Positions 30,296-40,800 of a stretch of 64,000 bases of DNA are shown in pieces. Origin of the DNA: Planctomycetota bacterium (lineage in GTDB: Bacteria > Planctomycetota > Phycisphaerae > UBA1845); contig JACQFE010000070.1 in assembly GCA_016200265.1 (NCBI GenBank), positions 1 to 64,000 of the forward strand, written 5' to 3'. The translations under genes were made by a program, and so were the position numbers. How positions within the stretch are numbered: the first letter of the stretch is position 1; each line of letters begins with the position of its first letter. The notes under the pieces are model-generated. The model ran no database searches. It had not been told where the DNA came from and saw only the letters and a list, made by a program, of their open reading frames with translations.

Positions 30296-31504
30296 ATGAA
30301 AGCATGGATCGTCTATTCAATTGTCGTTATTTCGATTGTCGATCTTGCCGGATGCGGGGCTATCCGTCGGCGACATTGTGAACCCGCGGAACTCGCGGAC
30401 AAGGCCCTGCCATTGGGAATTCCAGGACTTCGCGCGTGGGGAGATGAATTCAGCCCGACATTTCAAGCCAGCGTCGTCGATTCCGTGCGGCAGGAAATTG
30501 CCTCGGGTGAATTCAATCCTCATGCCGCTGAGCCGGGAAAACTCGATCTGCTTGCGCTGTCCGGAGGCGGTGCGAACGGGGCCTACGGCGCCGGTCTTCT
30601 TTGCGGCTGGACGGCTGCGGGAACCAGGCCGAAGTTCAAGCTTGTGACGGGAATCAGCACCGGGGCGCTCATCGCGCCATTCGCGTTTCTGGGCCCGGAA
30701 TACGATGACCGGCTCGAGCATTTCTACACGCATGTCACGTCAAAGGACATCTTCCGTGAAAAGCACATTCTTTCCGCGCTGCGGAGTGACTCGTTGGCCG
30801 ACACAACACCGCTCGCGAAACTTCTGGAGAGAGAAGTCAACGATGACGTCATCGCGAAGATAGCCGTTGAGCATCAGAAGGGGCGGCGATTGTTCGTCGG
30901 GACGACGCACATGGATGCGCAAAGGCCTGTGGTATGGGACATGGGCGCGATCGCGGCTTGCGGCCATCCCGATGCGCCGAAGCTCTTTCGAAGCATTCTA
31001 TTGGCCTCAGCTTCGATTCCCGTGGCGTTTCCGCCGGTTTATATTGACGTAGACATCGACGGTCGCCATTACGACGAAATGCACGTCGATGGCGGAGTGG
31101 TTACGCAGGTATTCTTGTACGGTCCGATGCTCAAGCCGGTGGCTGCTCGAAAAGAACTGGGGCTGGATTCTGTTCCCCGCAAGTTGCGCGTTTTTATTAT
31201 CCGTAATTCTCGAATCGCTAATGACTGGCAGCCAATGTTGGCCCGGCTGCTGCCGATCGCCGGGCGCGCGGTGGACTCACTAATTAAATTCCAGGGAGTG
31301 GGCGATATTTACCGAATCTACGCCGAAGCGGAGCGAGACAACGTGGAATTCAATTTTGCGTATATTCCGCACGAATTTAAGGGCAAGTCATCGGCCGAGT
31401 TCGATCCAGTCGTGATGTCTGAGTTGTTCAAGATGGGATTCGAGCGAGCGAAGAATGGTTATTCCTGGGACCATGTCCCGCCTGGGTTTGATACCGGTGG
31501 CTGA
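30296..31504 (+). CDS. Patatin-like phospholipase lipoprotein
   Basis: The ATG at 30296 gives a lipoprotein signal peptide ending in the lipobox LAGC, so the 402-residue protein is expected in the envelope. The patatin fold shows the oxyanion-hole glycine run LSGGGANGAYGAG, the nucleophile elbow GISTG and the catalytic Asp in DGG (VDGGVV). Members hydrolyse acyl esters of phospholipids. AGGAAAACGAAA lies upstream. The three small hydrophobic peptides encoded before it suggest a joint membrane-acting unit, but this is inference from adjacency alone. Confidence 0.85.
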   Translation: MKAWIVYSIVVISIVDLAGCGAIRRRHCEPAELADKALPLGIPGLRAWGDEFSPTFQASVVDSVRQEIASGEFNPHAAEPGKLDLLALSGGGANGAYGAGLLCGWTAAGTRPKFKLVTGISTGALIAPFAFLGPEYDDRLEHFYTHVTSKDIFREKHILSALRSDSLADTTPLAKLLEREVNDDVIAKIAVEHQKGRRLFVGTTHMDAQRPVVWDMGAIAACGHPDAPKLFRSILLASASIPVAFPPVYIDVDIDGRHYDEMHVDGGVVTQVFLYGPMLKPVAARKELGLDSVPRKLRVFIIRNSRIANDWQPMLARLLPIAGRAVDSLIKFQGVGDIYRIYAEAERDNVEFNFAYIPHEFKGKSSAEFDPVVMSELFKMGFERAKNGYSWDHVPPGFDTGG

Positions 31505-32578
31505 GATTGCCTCGGCTGCGTTTTCGAAAAAAATTGGGCCGCCTGATCGCCACGTTGAATCTGCAGCTCGGCAGTCGGTCCCCACCAACTCCGTTCTGCA
31601 ATTCCCCCTCGCGGCAACCCGGCGGCCCGTCTTACCCTCGCTGCAGTCTCTGACTCCTTAAACCAATCTGACTCGCAACTACCTATGCGCGTTCCCCGAA
31701 AATTCGCCCCCGGTGGCGTCTGCGCCGTCGATCGCTGACGCGAGCCGCACTTTCGTGCACTCGCACCAACAGTCGCGGCGCTAGACGCGACCTAGGTGGG
31801 AGCAATGGGAAGGCAAGCGCATTTCCCCAAGGCCGGGTGAAACAAACACCCTTTGGCCGTTTAACGCATGTCACGGCGCGCCAAGAACCGCCAACGCAAT
31901 CGAGGCGACCTCAATTTTGAGGCGAGCCTTGGATTACGCGACAAACGGCGCGTGCATCCGCAAAAGAAGCCGAAAATGCCTTTGGAAAGCGCGAAAACGC
32001 GCGATCCGCGGCAAACGCGGAACCCAAGCGAATACTTCCTAGACGTAGTTGGGGGATTGGCAGCTGGACGACGGATGGAACTGCGTATGCTTAAAGAAGA
32101 GTGCGGAACGATTCAGTATGATTTACGGGTTAAGATACTCTTGTTATAGATAGATCAAATACCTACTTTTTCCGCTCATCTCTCTGCCAAAACTCTACCC
32201 GTCCGAGAAGCAGTATACACCATTTGACACTTTTGTCAATCCAAATTCCAAATTTTTTTGGCACTGGCTGAACAAGAGACGAGACCCCGCCTATGCCCTT
32301 CACACTCACCTAAGCTTTAAGTACCAGAGCCGACTCTGGAATTCTTGGCCAGGCGGGCTTTGTCGTCGTTTCCAGCCCCAGAGTTCTTTCTGATTATTTA
32401 TTGCCCCCTTTTTGGGGCCTTCTGCTACACTGTTCGCCTACGGGTGGCCGACGACCTTCGCTCCATATTTCACTCCTGGCGTAAAAGATTCGGAATCGCG
32501 GAGTTAGGCTTGCCGAAACCGGCTTGCCCTTGATTTCATATGAATCGGCTGACAAAGAGCATCCATGGGAGGACTGGG
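31505..32578. other. Largely non-coding stretch with one doubtful ORF
   Basis: A 93-codon frame at 31868-32149 encodes a very basic protein (MSRRAKNRQRNRGDLNF...) with no Shine-Dalgarno and no recognised domain; I do not call it a gene. GGCCGGGTG/CACCC(TTT)GGCC around 31831-31861 can form a hairpin. TTGACA-N4-TGTCAA at 32224-32239 is a perfect palindrome and a candidate operator. The remainder upstream of 32579 is AT-richer and presumably contains the promoter of the next operon. Confidence 0.4.
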
Positions 32579-34132
32579 ATGATGAAGCGTGTTCACTTTG
32601 CAACTATTCTGGCAGAATTCATGGGCGTTGCCATTTGCCCACATGGAGCGTTCGCGGGGCCGGTGAACGAAACATTCACCTTTCAGGGGCAGCTAAAGCT
32701 GAACGGAACCCCCGTAAACGCCACAGTTGATGCCCGATTCACGCTCTGGGACGCCCTCACGTTAGGAAACCAAATCGGCGGTTCGGGTGCGAACTTCACC
32801 GCGAGCAACATCACGGTGGAAAATGGATTACTTACCACGGAAGTGGATGCGACCAATTTCGGCGCCTCCGCGTTCGACGGTAGCGCTCGGTGGCTGCAAA
32901 TCGCCGTCCGCAGCCCCGCCGGCGCCGGTAGTTTCGTGACTTTGTCACCACGGCAGCCGTTGACCGCGACACCCTACACGCTCGGTCTCCGACTCCCAGT
33001 CGATGAGACGATTTCAACCGGCAGCAGTGCGATTCAGATTACAAACACGGGAGGGGGCCGCACCGCCTACTTCGTCCTGGATAACGCTGCGAGCGACAAT
33101 GCCACCGTGCGGGCCGACGCTAACGGAATCGCTTCGAGCCGGGCCGTCTACGCACTGAACAGCGGACTTGGTGACGGTGGAGTCTTCGAAATCAGCAACA
33201 CCGCCAATAACGCCGACGCAGTGCAGGGTAGCACCAACGGCACCGGAACGGCGGTACAAGGCACAAACACCGGCATGGGTCGCGCGGGATATTTTTCGAT
33301 CAACAATGCGGCGAACAGCATCGGCGCACTAGCCGGCGTGACCAACGGCACCGGCAACGGCGTCTTTGGTCAGGCTGCGTCCGCTTCCGGCTACGGAGGA
33401 AGTTTCAGCAACACGGGAGGAGGCCTCGCCCTGCATGCTTCGGGTGACACGGGAATTACCGGGAAGCTTGGCATCGGCACGGACAGCCCTGCGGTGAAGT
33501 TACAAGTCGTCGGAGGTGGCGATGCCACGTTGGCTGGCGGGGGCAACATCGTCATCGGCCAGACCACCGGCCTCAACGTTGTAATGGACAACAACGAAAT
33601 CATGGCCCGGAACAATGGCGCGACCTCCACGCTCTACCTGAACAACGCTGGCGGCGATGTGGTCGTCGCTCCTGGCTTTACCACGCATGTCGGTGTGCTG
33701 GAGATTACCGGCGGGGCCGATCTCTCAGAGAGATTTGATATCGGCGGCGATTCGCTGATGCCCGGAATGGTGGTCGTGATTGATGCCGAACATGCCGGCG
33801 CGCTCAAACAATCCGATCGAGCGTACGACCCGAAAGTCGCGGGCATCATCAGCGGTGCGGGTGGCGTGAAGCCGGGAATGATGATGTCGCAATCAGGCAG
33901 CGCCGCAGGTGGAAAACTCCCCGTCGCCCTGACTGGCCGAGTGTATTGCTATGTCGATGCGTCGAACGACGCAATCGAGCCCGGCGATCTTCTCACCACC
34001 TCGAACACGCCTGGCCACGCGATGAAAGCGACGGATCGTCAACTTGCCCAGGGCGCGATCATTGGAAAGGCTATGACCTCACTGCCTGCCGGTGAGCGCG
34101 GCTTGGTCCTCGTCCTAGTCAATCTTCAGTAG
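32579..34132 (+). CDS. Exported repeat protein with tail-fibre-like C-terminal domain
   Basis: The ATG at 32579 has GGGAGG 6-7 bp upstream and gives a signal peptide ending near HGAFA. The 517-residue protein starts with a beta-rich domain (NETFTFQGQLKLNG) common in planctomycete exported proteins. A middle follows of imperfect Gly/Asn/Thr-rich repeats around NTGxGRAGYF and TNGTG (about residues 150-310). The C-terminal region, IIGKAMTSL and GLVLVLVNLQ with DAIEPGDLLTTSNTPGHAMK, resembles the end domains of phage tail-fibre or autoproteolytic spike proteins. Surface adhesin-like function is likely. The next gene starts 26 bp later. Confidence 0.65.
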   Translation: MMKRVHFATILAEFMGVAICPHGAFAGPVNETFTFQGQLKLNGTPVNATVDARFTLWDALTLGNQIGGSGANFTASNITVENGLLTTEVDATNFGASAFDGSARWLQIAVRSPAGAGSFVTLSPRQPLTATPYTLGLRLPVDETISTGSSAIQITNTGGGRTAYFVLDNAASDNATVRADANGIASSRAVYALNSGLGDGGVFEISNTANNADAVQGSTNGTGTAVQGTNTGMGRAGYFSINNAANSIGALAGVTNGTGNGVFGQAASASGYGGSFSNTGGGLALHASGDTGITGKLGIGTDSPAVKLQVVGGGDATLAGGGNIVIGQTTGLNVVMDNNEIMARNNGATSTLYLNNAGGDVVVAPGFTTHVGVLEITGGADLSERFDIGGDSLMPGMVVVIDAEHAGALKQSDRAYDPKVAGIISGAGGVKPGMMMSQSGSAAGGKLPVALTGRVYCYVDASNDAIEPGDLLTTSNTPGHAMKATDRQLAQGAIIGKAMTSLPAGERGLVLVLVNLQ

Positions 34133-34157
34133 CTGCGGCGCAGATGGAGGAACGAGA

Positions 34158-35219
34158 ATGAAACGAACGAAACACATTATGCTTATCGCGGCCATGAGCG
34201 CACCATGTGTCTTTTGTGCGTCCGCCAATGCGGACGACATAATCAAGGTTCGTGTGTCGTACAAGGTGGTCGTCAATCCGGTCGACGGCACTCGTCCACC
34301 CGGCGTGAACGATGCGGATATCGACGCGGCAGTCGAAGGCATGAATGCCATCATGGAAACATTCGGGCGCGGTTACCGATTCGTGCGTACGGGTGCGTTG
34401 ATTGATATCGGCGGCATCGGCGGGTTCTTCCGGCCCAATCCCAGCTATTATTACGGGAACGGTTTCGCGGACACGCAAGATCGCGCGAATATTGAAAGCG
34501 ACGCCGTAGCCAACAAGTCGCTCTACGCATGGAACGACAACGCAATCAATCTTTTCGTCATCTCGGGCGGAGGCATCAGTTTTGACATTGGCGGAAATGA
34601 GCCCGGCCAAGCGCTCATTGTCATCAGCAGCGGGGCTGACGCCAAAGGCAAAACGGCTATCCACGAAATCGGCCATTACATGGGTCTTTGCCACACGCAG
34701 GGATGCAGTTGCGGATCGTGCGCCGGCGGCGGATGCATCATTCCTGAAGATGATCGAATCAGCGATACATTGCCCGACCTCGAATGCTGGGACCAGGACC
34801 TGATCGCGACCTTCAACTTCGGAGTGGGCTATAGCAGCCTGACGCCTGGCCAGCAGACCCGCGTTGACAATGTGTTTTTCAACGTGATGTCTTACCACGG
34901 GGAGGATCAAGCCGGCGACAACTATCACACTCGCGAAACCGAGCTGCAGTTGGACGAATGGGTGGACAAAGCCAGTTCATCCCATGCGGCGGATTGTGAC
35001 GGCATCACCTATTTCGTTGACGCCACCAACAACGGCATCCAAACGGGAACAAGTGAGTTGCCGTTGCGCACCGTGGCGAAAGGGCTGAATTTTGCGAACG
35101 GCGGCGGAAACATCGTGCTCGTTCGTCCCGGCAATTATCCGGAGAATTTGCACATCACCTCTCCAGTTACGCTGCGCGTGCCGCGAACCGGAAAGGTCAC
35201 TATCGGATCACATCATTAA
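34158..35219 (+). CDS. Exported zinc metalloprotease (HExxHxxGxxH, M43-like)
   Basis: GGAGGAACGAGA precedes the ATG. A signal peptide ends near ANA (residue 25). The zinc site HEIGHYMGLCH near residue 173 and a downstream Met-turn (NVMSYHG) identify a metzincin, closest by eye to the pappalysin/cytophagalysin M43 family. Cys residues in CSCGSC and GGGC suggest disulfides beside the active site. The last 70 residues (YFVDATNNG to the end) look like the first coils of a right-handed beta-helix, cut short. The gene ends 7 bp from the convergent subtilase gene. Extracellular protein degradation is the likely role. Confidence 0.8.
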   Translation: MKRTKHIMLIAAMSAPCVFCASANADDIIKVRVSYKVVVNPVDGTRPPGVNDADIDAAVEGMNAIMETFGRGYRFVRTGALIDIGGIGGFFRPNPSYYYGNGFADTQDRANIESDAVANKSLYAWNDNAINLFVISGGGISFDIGGNEPGQALIVISSGADAKGKTAIHEIGHYMGLCHTQGCSCGSCAGGGCIIPEDDRISDTLPDLECWDQDLIATFNFGVGYSSLTPGQQTRVDNVFFNVMSYHGEDQAGDNYHTRETELQLDEWVDKASSSHAADCDGITYFVDATNNGIQTGTSELPLRTVAKGLNFANGGGNIVLVRPGNYPENLHITSPVTLRVPRTGKVTIGSHH

Positions 35220-35226
35220 CAAGACG

Positions 35227-37059
35227 TCAACTCGGAGTGTTGTTTGCAAGTTGCTGCTGCGAGCGTCGGTGAGTCAACAACGACCCAGCGAATAGTACAA
35301 GGCCGGCCAGGACTGCCAAGCCCGCAAGGGAAACTGCCGGGACGGCCGGTGGCTCGCAGGCGTCGAGGATGCTGTTGTGGTTCTGGTCGAGGTCGGGCTG
35401 CGCGGCGATCTCGCATTCGTCAGGGATGAGAGTGTGATTGCAATCGGCGCTCGTGCCCGAGCTGATGTCCTGACTGTCGGCGATGCTGTTATTGTTGCAA
35501 TCTTCGGCGACCGTCGCGGCCCCGTTCGCGATGCCGTAGCCGCGAACGAACGTCGGATCCGTTTGGCCGAATGAAACGTAGTCGCCGGCCGTGTGCAGCA
35601 AATACCAGCGCATCTGATCGACCGTCCAGTCCGGATGCGCCTGAACGAGGCACGCGACGAGTCCGCCGATGAGCGGCGTCGCCGCTGACGTGCCGCTGAA
35701 TTGCACATAGCCGGTGTCGCTTGTCGCTGACACCGTCCAATCGTTCACGCCGTCGGCAAGCACTTCAGGCTTGACCCGGCCATCAGCGGTGGGACCGTCC
35801 GAACTGAAGCCGGCGATGGTGCCAGTTGAATCCACGGCTCCGACGGTGATCACTCTGTAAGCGTCGGCTGGCGCCAGCAAGCGCGAGGTCGTTGGATTGG
35901 AATCGTGCCCGCCGTTCCCCGCGGCATTGCAACAGTGCACCCCATTGGCGGTGGCTGTGTTCACTGCAATCGTGGTCACTGCGGTCATGCCGTCGAGATC
36001 GGCTTGCGTGTACCAGTCGATGTATCCGAGCGATGAGGTGACGACGTCCGCACCATGCGCTTCGTGGAACTGCAACCCCGCCGCGTAATAATCCTCTTCC
36101 GCCTGATATTCCGCCGAGATATCCTCCGTCTTGCAGAGAATAAACTGCGCATCATAGGCCGCTCCGACGAGAAAGCCGGGACGATAGGCCGCAAGCAGAC
36201 CGAGGACATTCGTTCCATGCTGATGTTGAGTGGCGGGATCACCGAGCTGCGGGGCCGTGTTCGGATCGTTCCTGACGAAGTCGTATTCAGCGATGACTTG
36301 TAGCGTGTGTCCCGGCGTGTTGAAAGTCTCGTGCGTGCGAAGGAACCCCGTGTCGAGAATGCCGATGCGCACGCCGCTGCCGGTGAATCCTAGTGCGTGA
36401 AGATTGGTGACGGCAATTTGCGCGAGATACGGGAAAGATGAACCGTGAAACGAACTACCTGCGGTGGCACTGATGGGCATTGCACCGGCGGAATTTTCGT
36501 CGGCCGGTGGTTCGAGCCGCGGGCCGCGCCGCACCGCTTGAATCTTCACCACGAAGTCAAGTCGGGCAATTTCTTCGAATTGCGCCTTCGTCGCATCGAC
36601 GCTGACCGCGTTCACCCAATCGGATACCACACGAACGCTTGCCCCGGTTTGACGAATCGCGTCGACATAGGCGGTCGGAACGGGCACATCGTCGACATCG
36701 AAAAGGTTCGGCCTCGTCCGCCGCAGCGTGCGTCGTCGGATCGCTTCCGGTGAATACGTTTTTGCGACAGCATCGATGGCCGCGCTTTTCGCCTGCGGGG
36801 ATAGGAGTCCCTTGTTGGGTTCAAACAGCACCCACGCGGCAATGAGGCCATTCGACTTGCTTCCCGGTAATTGGTCGTACACCGAGCGATGAATTTTCGG
36901 ATTGCCGGCGCTCGGGACCCGGTCTTGCTCCAGTCGCAGAGGACCTGGCCCTGGAGTCTCGGCCTTCACAGCGTACACTCCGCAAGCGAGTAAGGCGACT
37001 GAAAAAAAGACACGCGTTCTACAGGGCATAAGAATGGATCGAATTCTCCTGTGCTTCAC
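35227..37059 (-). CDS. Subtilisin-like serine protease with calcium repeats and CTERM-like tail
   Basis: A GTG start with AGAGGGG upstream. The 610-residue product has a signal peptide, a propeptide-like region and an S8 catalytic domain with Asp in GILDTGF, His in QHGTNVLG and Ser in SGTSAATP. C-terminal repeats of the type DCNNNSIADSQDISSG and LDQNHNSILDACEPP are calcium-binding-like and common in planctomycetes. The end is PAVSLAGLAVLAG, a hydrophobic segment, then THRR, which resembles IPTL/PEP-CTERM sorting tails but lacks the usual EW residues. Expected to be exported and anchored at the cell surface. Confidence 0.88.
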   Translation of the reverse strand: MKHRRIRSILMPCRTRVFFSVALLACGVYAVKAETPGPGPLRLEQDRVPSAGNPKIHRSVYDQLPGSKSNGLIAAWVLFEPNKGLLSPQAKSAAIDAVAKTYSPEAIRRRTLRRTRPNLFDVDDVPVPTAYVDAIRQTGASVRVVSDWVNAVSVDATKAQFEEIARLDFVVKIQAVRRGPRLEPPADENSAGAMPISATAGSSFHGSSFPYLAQIAVTNLHALGFTGSGVRIGILDTGFLRTHETFNTPGHTLQVIAEYDFVRNDPNTAPQLGDPATQHQHGTNVLGLLAAYRPGFLVGAAYDAQFILCKTEDISAEYQAEEDYYAAGLQFHEAHGADVVTSSLGYIDWYTQADLDGMTAVTTIAVNTATANGVHCCNAAGNGGHDSNPTTSRLLAPADAYRVITVGAVDSTGTIAGFSSDGPTADGRVKPEVLADGVNDWTVSATSDTGYVQFSGTSAATPLIGGLVACLVQAHPDWTVDQMRWYLLHTAGDYVSFGQTDPTFVRGYGIANGAATVAEDCNNNSIADSQDISSGTSADCNHTLIPDECEIAAQPDLDQNHNSILDACEPPAVPAVSLAGLAVLAGLVLFAGSLLTHRRSQQQLANNTPS

Positions 37060-37224
37060 TCCAATTCCCCTCTGATTCCGCCTTCGATTTTCCCTCGTGG
37101 GGCTAAGGGAGGTCTGCCCACGACCGAAGCATTATAGCATCCTCCCGGCGACCAATGGTCGAATTCTCGGCCTCAACTCGTGAGTTAAATTGGCGGGAAA
37201 GAGCCCTGGAAACGTAGAAAAAAC

Positions 37225-37308
37225 TGCCGGAGGAGGGAATCGAACCCACACCTGGTTGCCCAGACGGGATTTTGAATCCCGCGCGTCTGCCAGTTCCGCC
37301 ACTCCGGC
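37225..37308 (-). tRNA. tRNA-Leu (anticodon CAA)
   Basis: 84 nt on the minus strand. The acceptor stem GCCGGAG/CTCCGGC is perfect and the discriminator is A. The anticodon stem CGGGA/TCCCG encloses TTCAAAA, giving anticodon CAA. There is a long variable arm (class II) and a T-arm GTGGG TTCGATT CCCTC with one imperfect pair. CCA is not encoded. A partial copy of its 5' half lies at 44389-44426. Confidence 0.93.
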
Positions 37309-37360
37309 TGCTGATAAAGTTCAGTTATTGAATTCGTCCAGATAATTACGCTTCTGTTGC

Positions 37361-37760
37361 CTACGCAATCATCGCATGACAATCGCCATTCTTGAGCGAA
37401 TCGTAGCAGCATGGCGAGACGTCGTAAAGCATGGCTCGCCGGCGGCAGTGGCAACTTCGACCGCGAGGAAAACACTTCACGGTGACGACGCCTTGTGGAA
37501 CGAGTACGCAGCAAATTACCGACGAACGTATCGAAGCAAGCACTTCATCAGGGCACCGACCACTCGCGACGTGATCGAGCAGCATAGGCCGTCCGCCGGG
37601 TCGCAGTACGCGTTTCATCTCTGCCACGGCCTTGCGATCGTCCGGCATGCGACAGAGCGAAAGGGTGCACACCATCGGTGTCGAAGCTCGCATCGGTGAA
37701 GCTCAGATCCCGAGCATTGCCAGTCTGCAGCTTGCCTGTCGATCAAGGAAGCAGAACCGC
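37361..37760 (-). pseudogene. SAM-dependent methyltransferase remnant (UbiE-like)
   Basis: On the minus strand, NARDLSFTDASFDT in one frame continues after a one-base shift as VCTLSLCRMPDDRKAVAEM and KRVLRPGGRPMLLDHV. This is the continuous core (motifs II-IV) of a class I UbiE-like methyltransferase. The N-terminal SAM-binding motif and the C-terminus are missing, and after LDHV the sequence decays. It is therefore a truncated, frameshifted remnant. It sits between tRNA-Leu and the cusA gene, at the edge of the region bracketed by the tRNA copies. Confidence 0.7.
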
Positions 37761-37852
37761 GATCTCAATCAATCGCAGAATTGATCTTCAGTTTCTCTGA
37801 ACTCTAATGCAACGCCCAGGCAGCGGACGACCAACAACGCACGTCCGATCGT

Positions 37853-40800
37853 TCACTGTGTAGTTGCATCAGCGGCACCGGAATGCCTGTCGTGCAAGCG
37901 CCGCCAGCGGCGCGTCTGATACCAGTTGAAGATCACCGGTAATAAAAGGTCGATCACTTCGTCGGCCACGAGCAATCCGCCCAGCACCGGGGCGGCCATG
38001 GGCTTCATCACTTCGGCGCCCACGCCGGTGGCCCAAAGCATCGGCATCAGGCCCACGATGGCGACACCTTCGGTCATGAGTTTGGGACGCAGGCGGTGCA
38101 CGGCGCCCGCGATGATGGCCTCAGTGAGTTCCGCAATAGACCCAATCTTTTCCAAGCCTCCGCGGTGATTGATCGCATCGTGCAGATACACCAGCATGAT
38201 GACTCCCGTTTGGGTCGCCATGCCGAAACATGCGATGTAGCCCACCCAGACGGCCACGCTGAAGTTGAAGCCAAAAAGGCTCTGGAAGATCACGCCGCCG
38301 ACGAGCGCTCCGGGAACGGCCAAGATAATAAGAAGAGCATCGCGGAAGTCGTTGAAGGTCATGAAGAGGATGACGAAGATCAGCAGAACGACTATCGGGA
38401 AAATGACCTGGAGCGTTTTCTTGGCCCGCACCTGATGCTCGAACTGACCGCTCCATTCGATAAAGAAGCCGGTGGGAAGTTTCACTTTTTCAGCAATGGC
38501 CTGTTGGGCTTCTTCGACGAAGCCCACGATGTCGCGGTCGCGGACGTTGAGTTGCACATAGGCGCGCAACATGCCGTTCTCGCTCTTGATGACGCTGGGG
38601 CCTTCAACCACCTTGATGTCCGCGACTTCGGTGATGGGAATCTGAAAGATCTCGCCGGCGGGCATTTCGGCTGCGGAGGCGCCCATTCCGCCCGCGGCGG
38701 CATCCACAGGGGTTGGTCTGCCGCTTGCGGATGAGCTCGTACCGCGACGGCCGGTGACAAGGATGCGACGCAGCGCTTCTTCCGTCTGCCAGAAATCTCG
38801 CGCGTAGCGTACTCGTACCGGGAAGCGGCGGCGGCCTTCGACGGTTACGGTGATGGTCTTGCCGCCCATCGCGACTTCGATTGCTTCCTGAATATCGGAG
38901 ACGTTGACGCCATAGCGGGCGGCCTTTTCCCGGTCGATGTCGATCTGCAAATAGCTGCGGCCGACAATTTGATCGGGGAAAACATCGACCGCGCCTTGAA
39001 TCCCGCGAAGCACGCCCGCGACTTGGTTGGAAATTCCCTGAATACCAGGCTCTTTTGCGACAATTTTTTTTGCTCCGTTCTCCGTGATTTCCTCGGTGAC
39101 ATCTTCCTGTCGCGGGCCGAAGACCTTGACGCCGATCATGGTGCGAACGCCGGTGGCGAGCATGTCCACGCGGTTGATGATCGGTTGCGTCCAGATGTTG
39201 CCCCAGCCGGGCATTTGAAGCTCACTGTCCATCTCCTTGATCAGATCGCTCTTGAGTTTGTGCCAGAGGAACACCTCTTTTCGGAACTCGCCCTCGTACT
39301 TGTCGCGAAGCGACTGGAGTTCCGAACCTGCGGGCTTCTTGGCGAGCAGGCCGCTGATCTCGCTATGTTTCCGCAGCGTTTCGAGCAAGTCCCAGACCAT
39401 CGCGCCTGCGGCCTGGTCCTCCAATTCCCAGTTGAGCACCCTTACTCTCTGGACCCATTCGTCGTTTAGCCGTCGCTCGAATCGCTCGAACATCTGACTC
39501 GTAAGGGTCGTCTTTTCGGCCCCCAGCGCCGTGACGACGGCATCACGCAGGTCCGTCCACAGCGTAGACTGGAGGAGCAAGAGCTCGGGTTTTCTCTCGA
39601 CGGCGCCAAGCATTGCCAGGCTATCGGTGGCGGCTTCCATGAGCTTCGTGAATTCCTCACGCCGCGGGACTTCGACGAGCAACAGGCCATGCTCTTTCAC
39701 GAGCGGATCGGCCAGTTGATCAATCTGCGCCGCTGTCGGCTCCGTTTTGAGTTCACCCTTGCACCGGAAAAGTCCAATCAATTCCGTTACCGTCGCAATC
39801 ATGAGCTTCTTGGCGACGACGGGTTGAAACTCCTTCAGCCGGCCGTTGGCGAATTCCCGCATGGTCCGGTCGAACTGGGTCATGGCATCCATCGTGGCGT
39901 TGCTGGCCAGTCCATCCCCCTCATCCGGCTTGAGATCGGTGCGGAGATAACCGGACGACTGCATCGCGGCGAGGAGATTTTTCGCTTCGTTTAGGGCGTC
40001 GTTGAATTGGACCTTTCGTTTGGGCCACCATTCCTTGGGACGCAAGCTCACCACGGTCTCGACCATGTCGATGCCGGAAGGATCGGTGGGTGTATCGGCG
40101 CGGCCCACTTTACCGACAACTTGATCCACTTCCGGGAAGCCGCGCATGACCGCATCGCGAACGCGGATGTCGTCGCTTGCCTGGGCAATGGAAACACGCG
40201 GAACGGTGACAGGCATGTCGAGAATGCTTCCTTCGTCGAGCGGAGGCATGAACTCACGACCGAGCTTGGGGAAGTGCCACGACCAATAGGCAGTCGTCAC
40301 GAGTAAGACGAATGCGATCGCTTTACTGAAACTCCGACGGAAGAAGATGCAGCCGAAGAACAGGCCGACGGCGAGGACGCTGAGGAACAAACCCGTGCTG
40401 CCGACCAGGCCGGCGCCGATGATAAATAAAAACGCAACGAACCAAATTCCGGCGGCCGGCACTTGCATGAGCCAGGTCAGGACCGGCTTGTAAATGTTGA
40501 TGAAGCTGCGGACGATCCAGTTGTCTTCCTCGCTGCGCAGGCGCCCTTTGATCAGGATGGGGATGATCGCGGGCACGAAGGTGATGGCGAGGATGGCCAC
40601 TCCGACCATCGCGAAACTCTTGGTGAACGCAAGGGGGTGAAACATCTTTCCTTCCTGTCCTCCAAGCGAGAAGACGGGCAGGAAGGAGATGAGCATGATG
40701 ATGACGGCGAAGAAGATCGGCTTGCCGACCAGGCGGCACGCTTTCACGACGATCTCCGTCGTGTCGCCGCGGACTTTTTCGTGTCCGAAGTGTTTCGTAA

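Noticed and set aside
31868-32149. 93-codon basic ORF; its DLNFEASLGLRDKRRVH slightly recalls the start of type I methylases
   Set aside because: Similarity covers about 15 residues only, there is no Shine-Dalgarno and the rest does not fit; not called.
37376-37699. 107-codon plus-strand frame after tRNA-Leu
   Set aside because: It lies opposite the methyltransferase remnant, whose motifs explain the sequence better.
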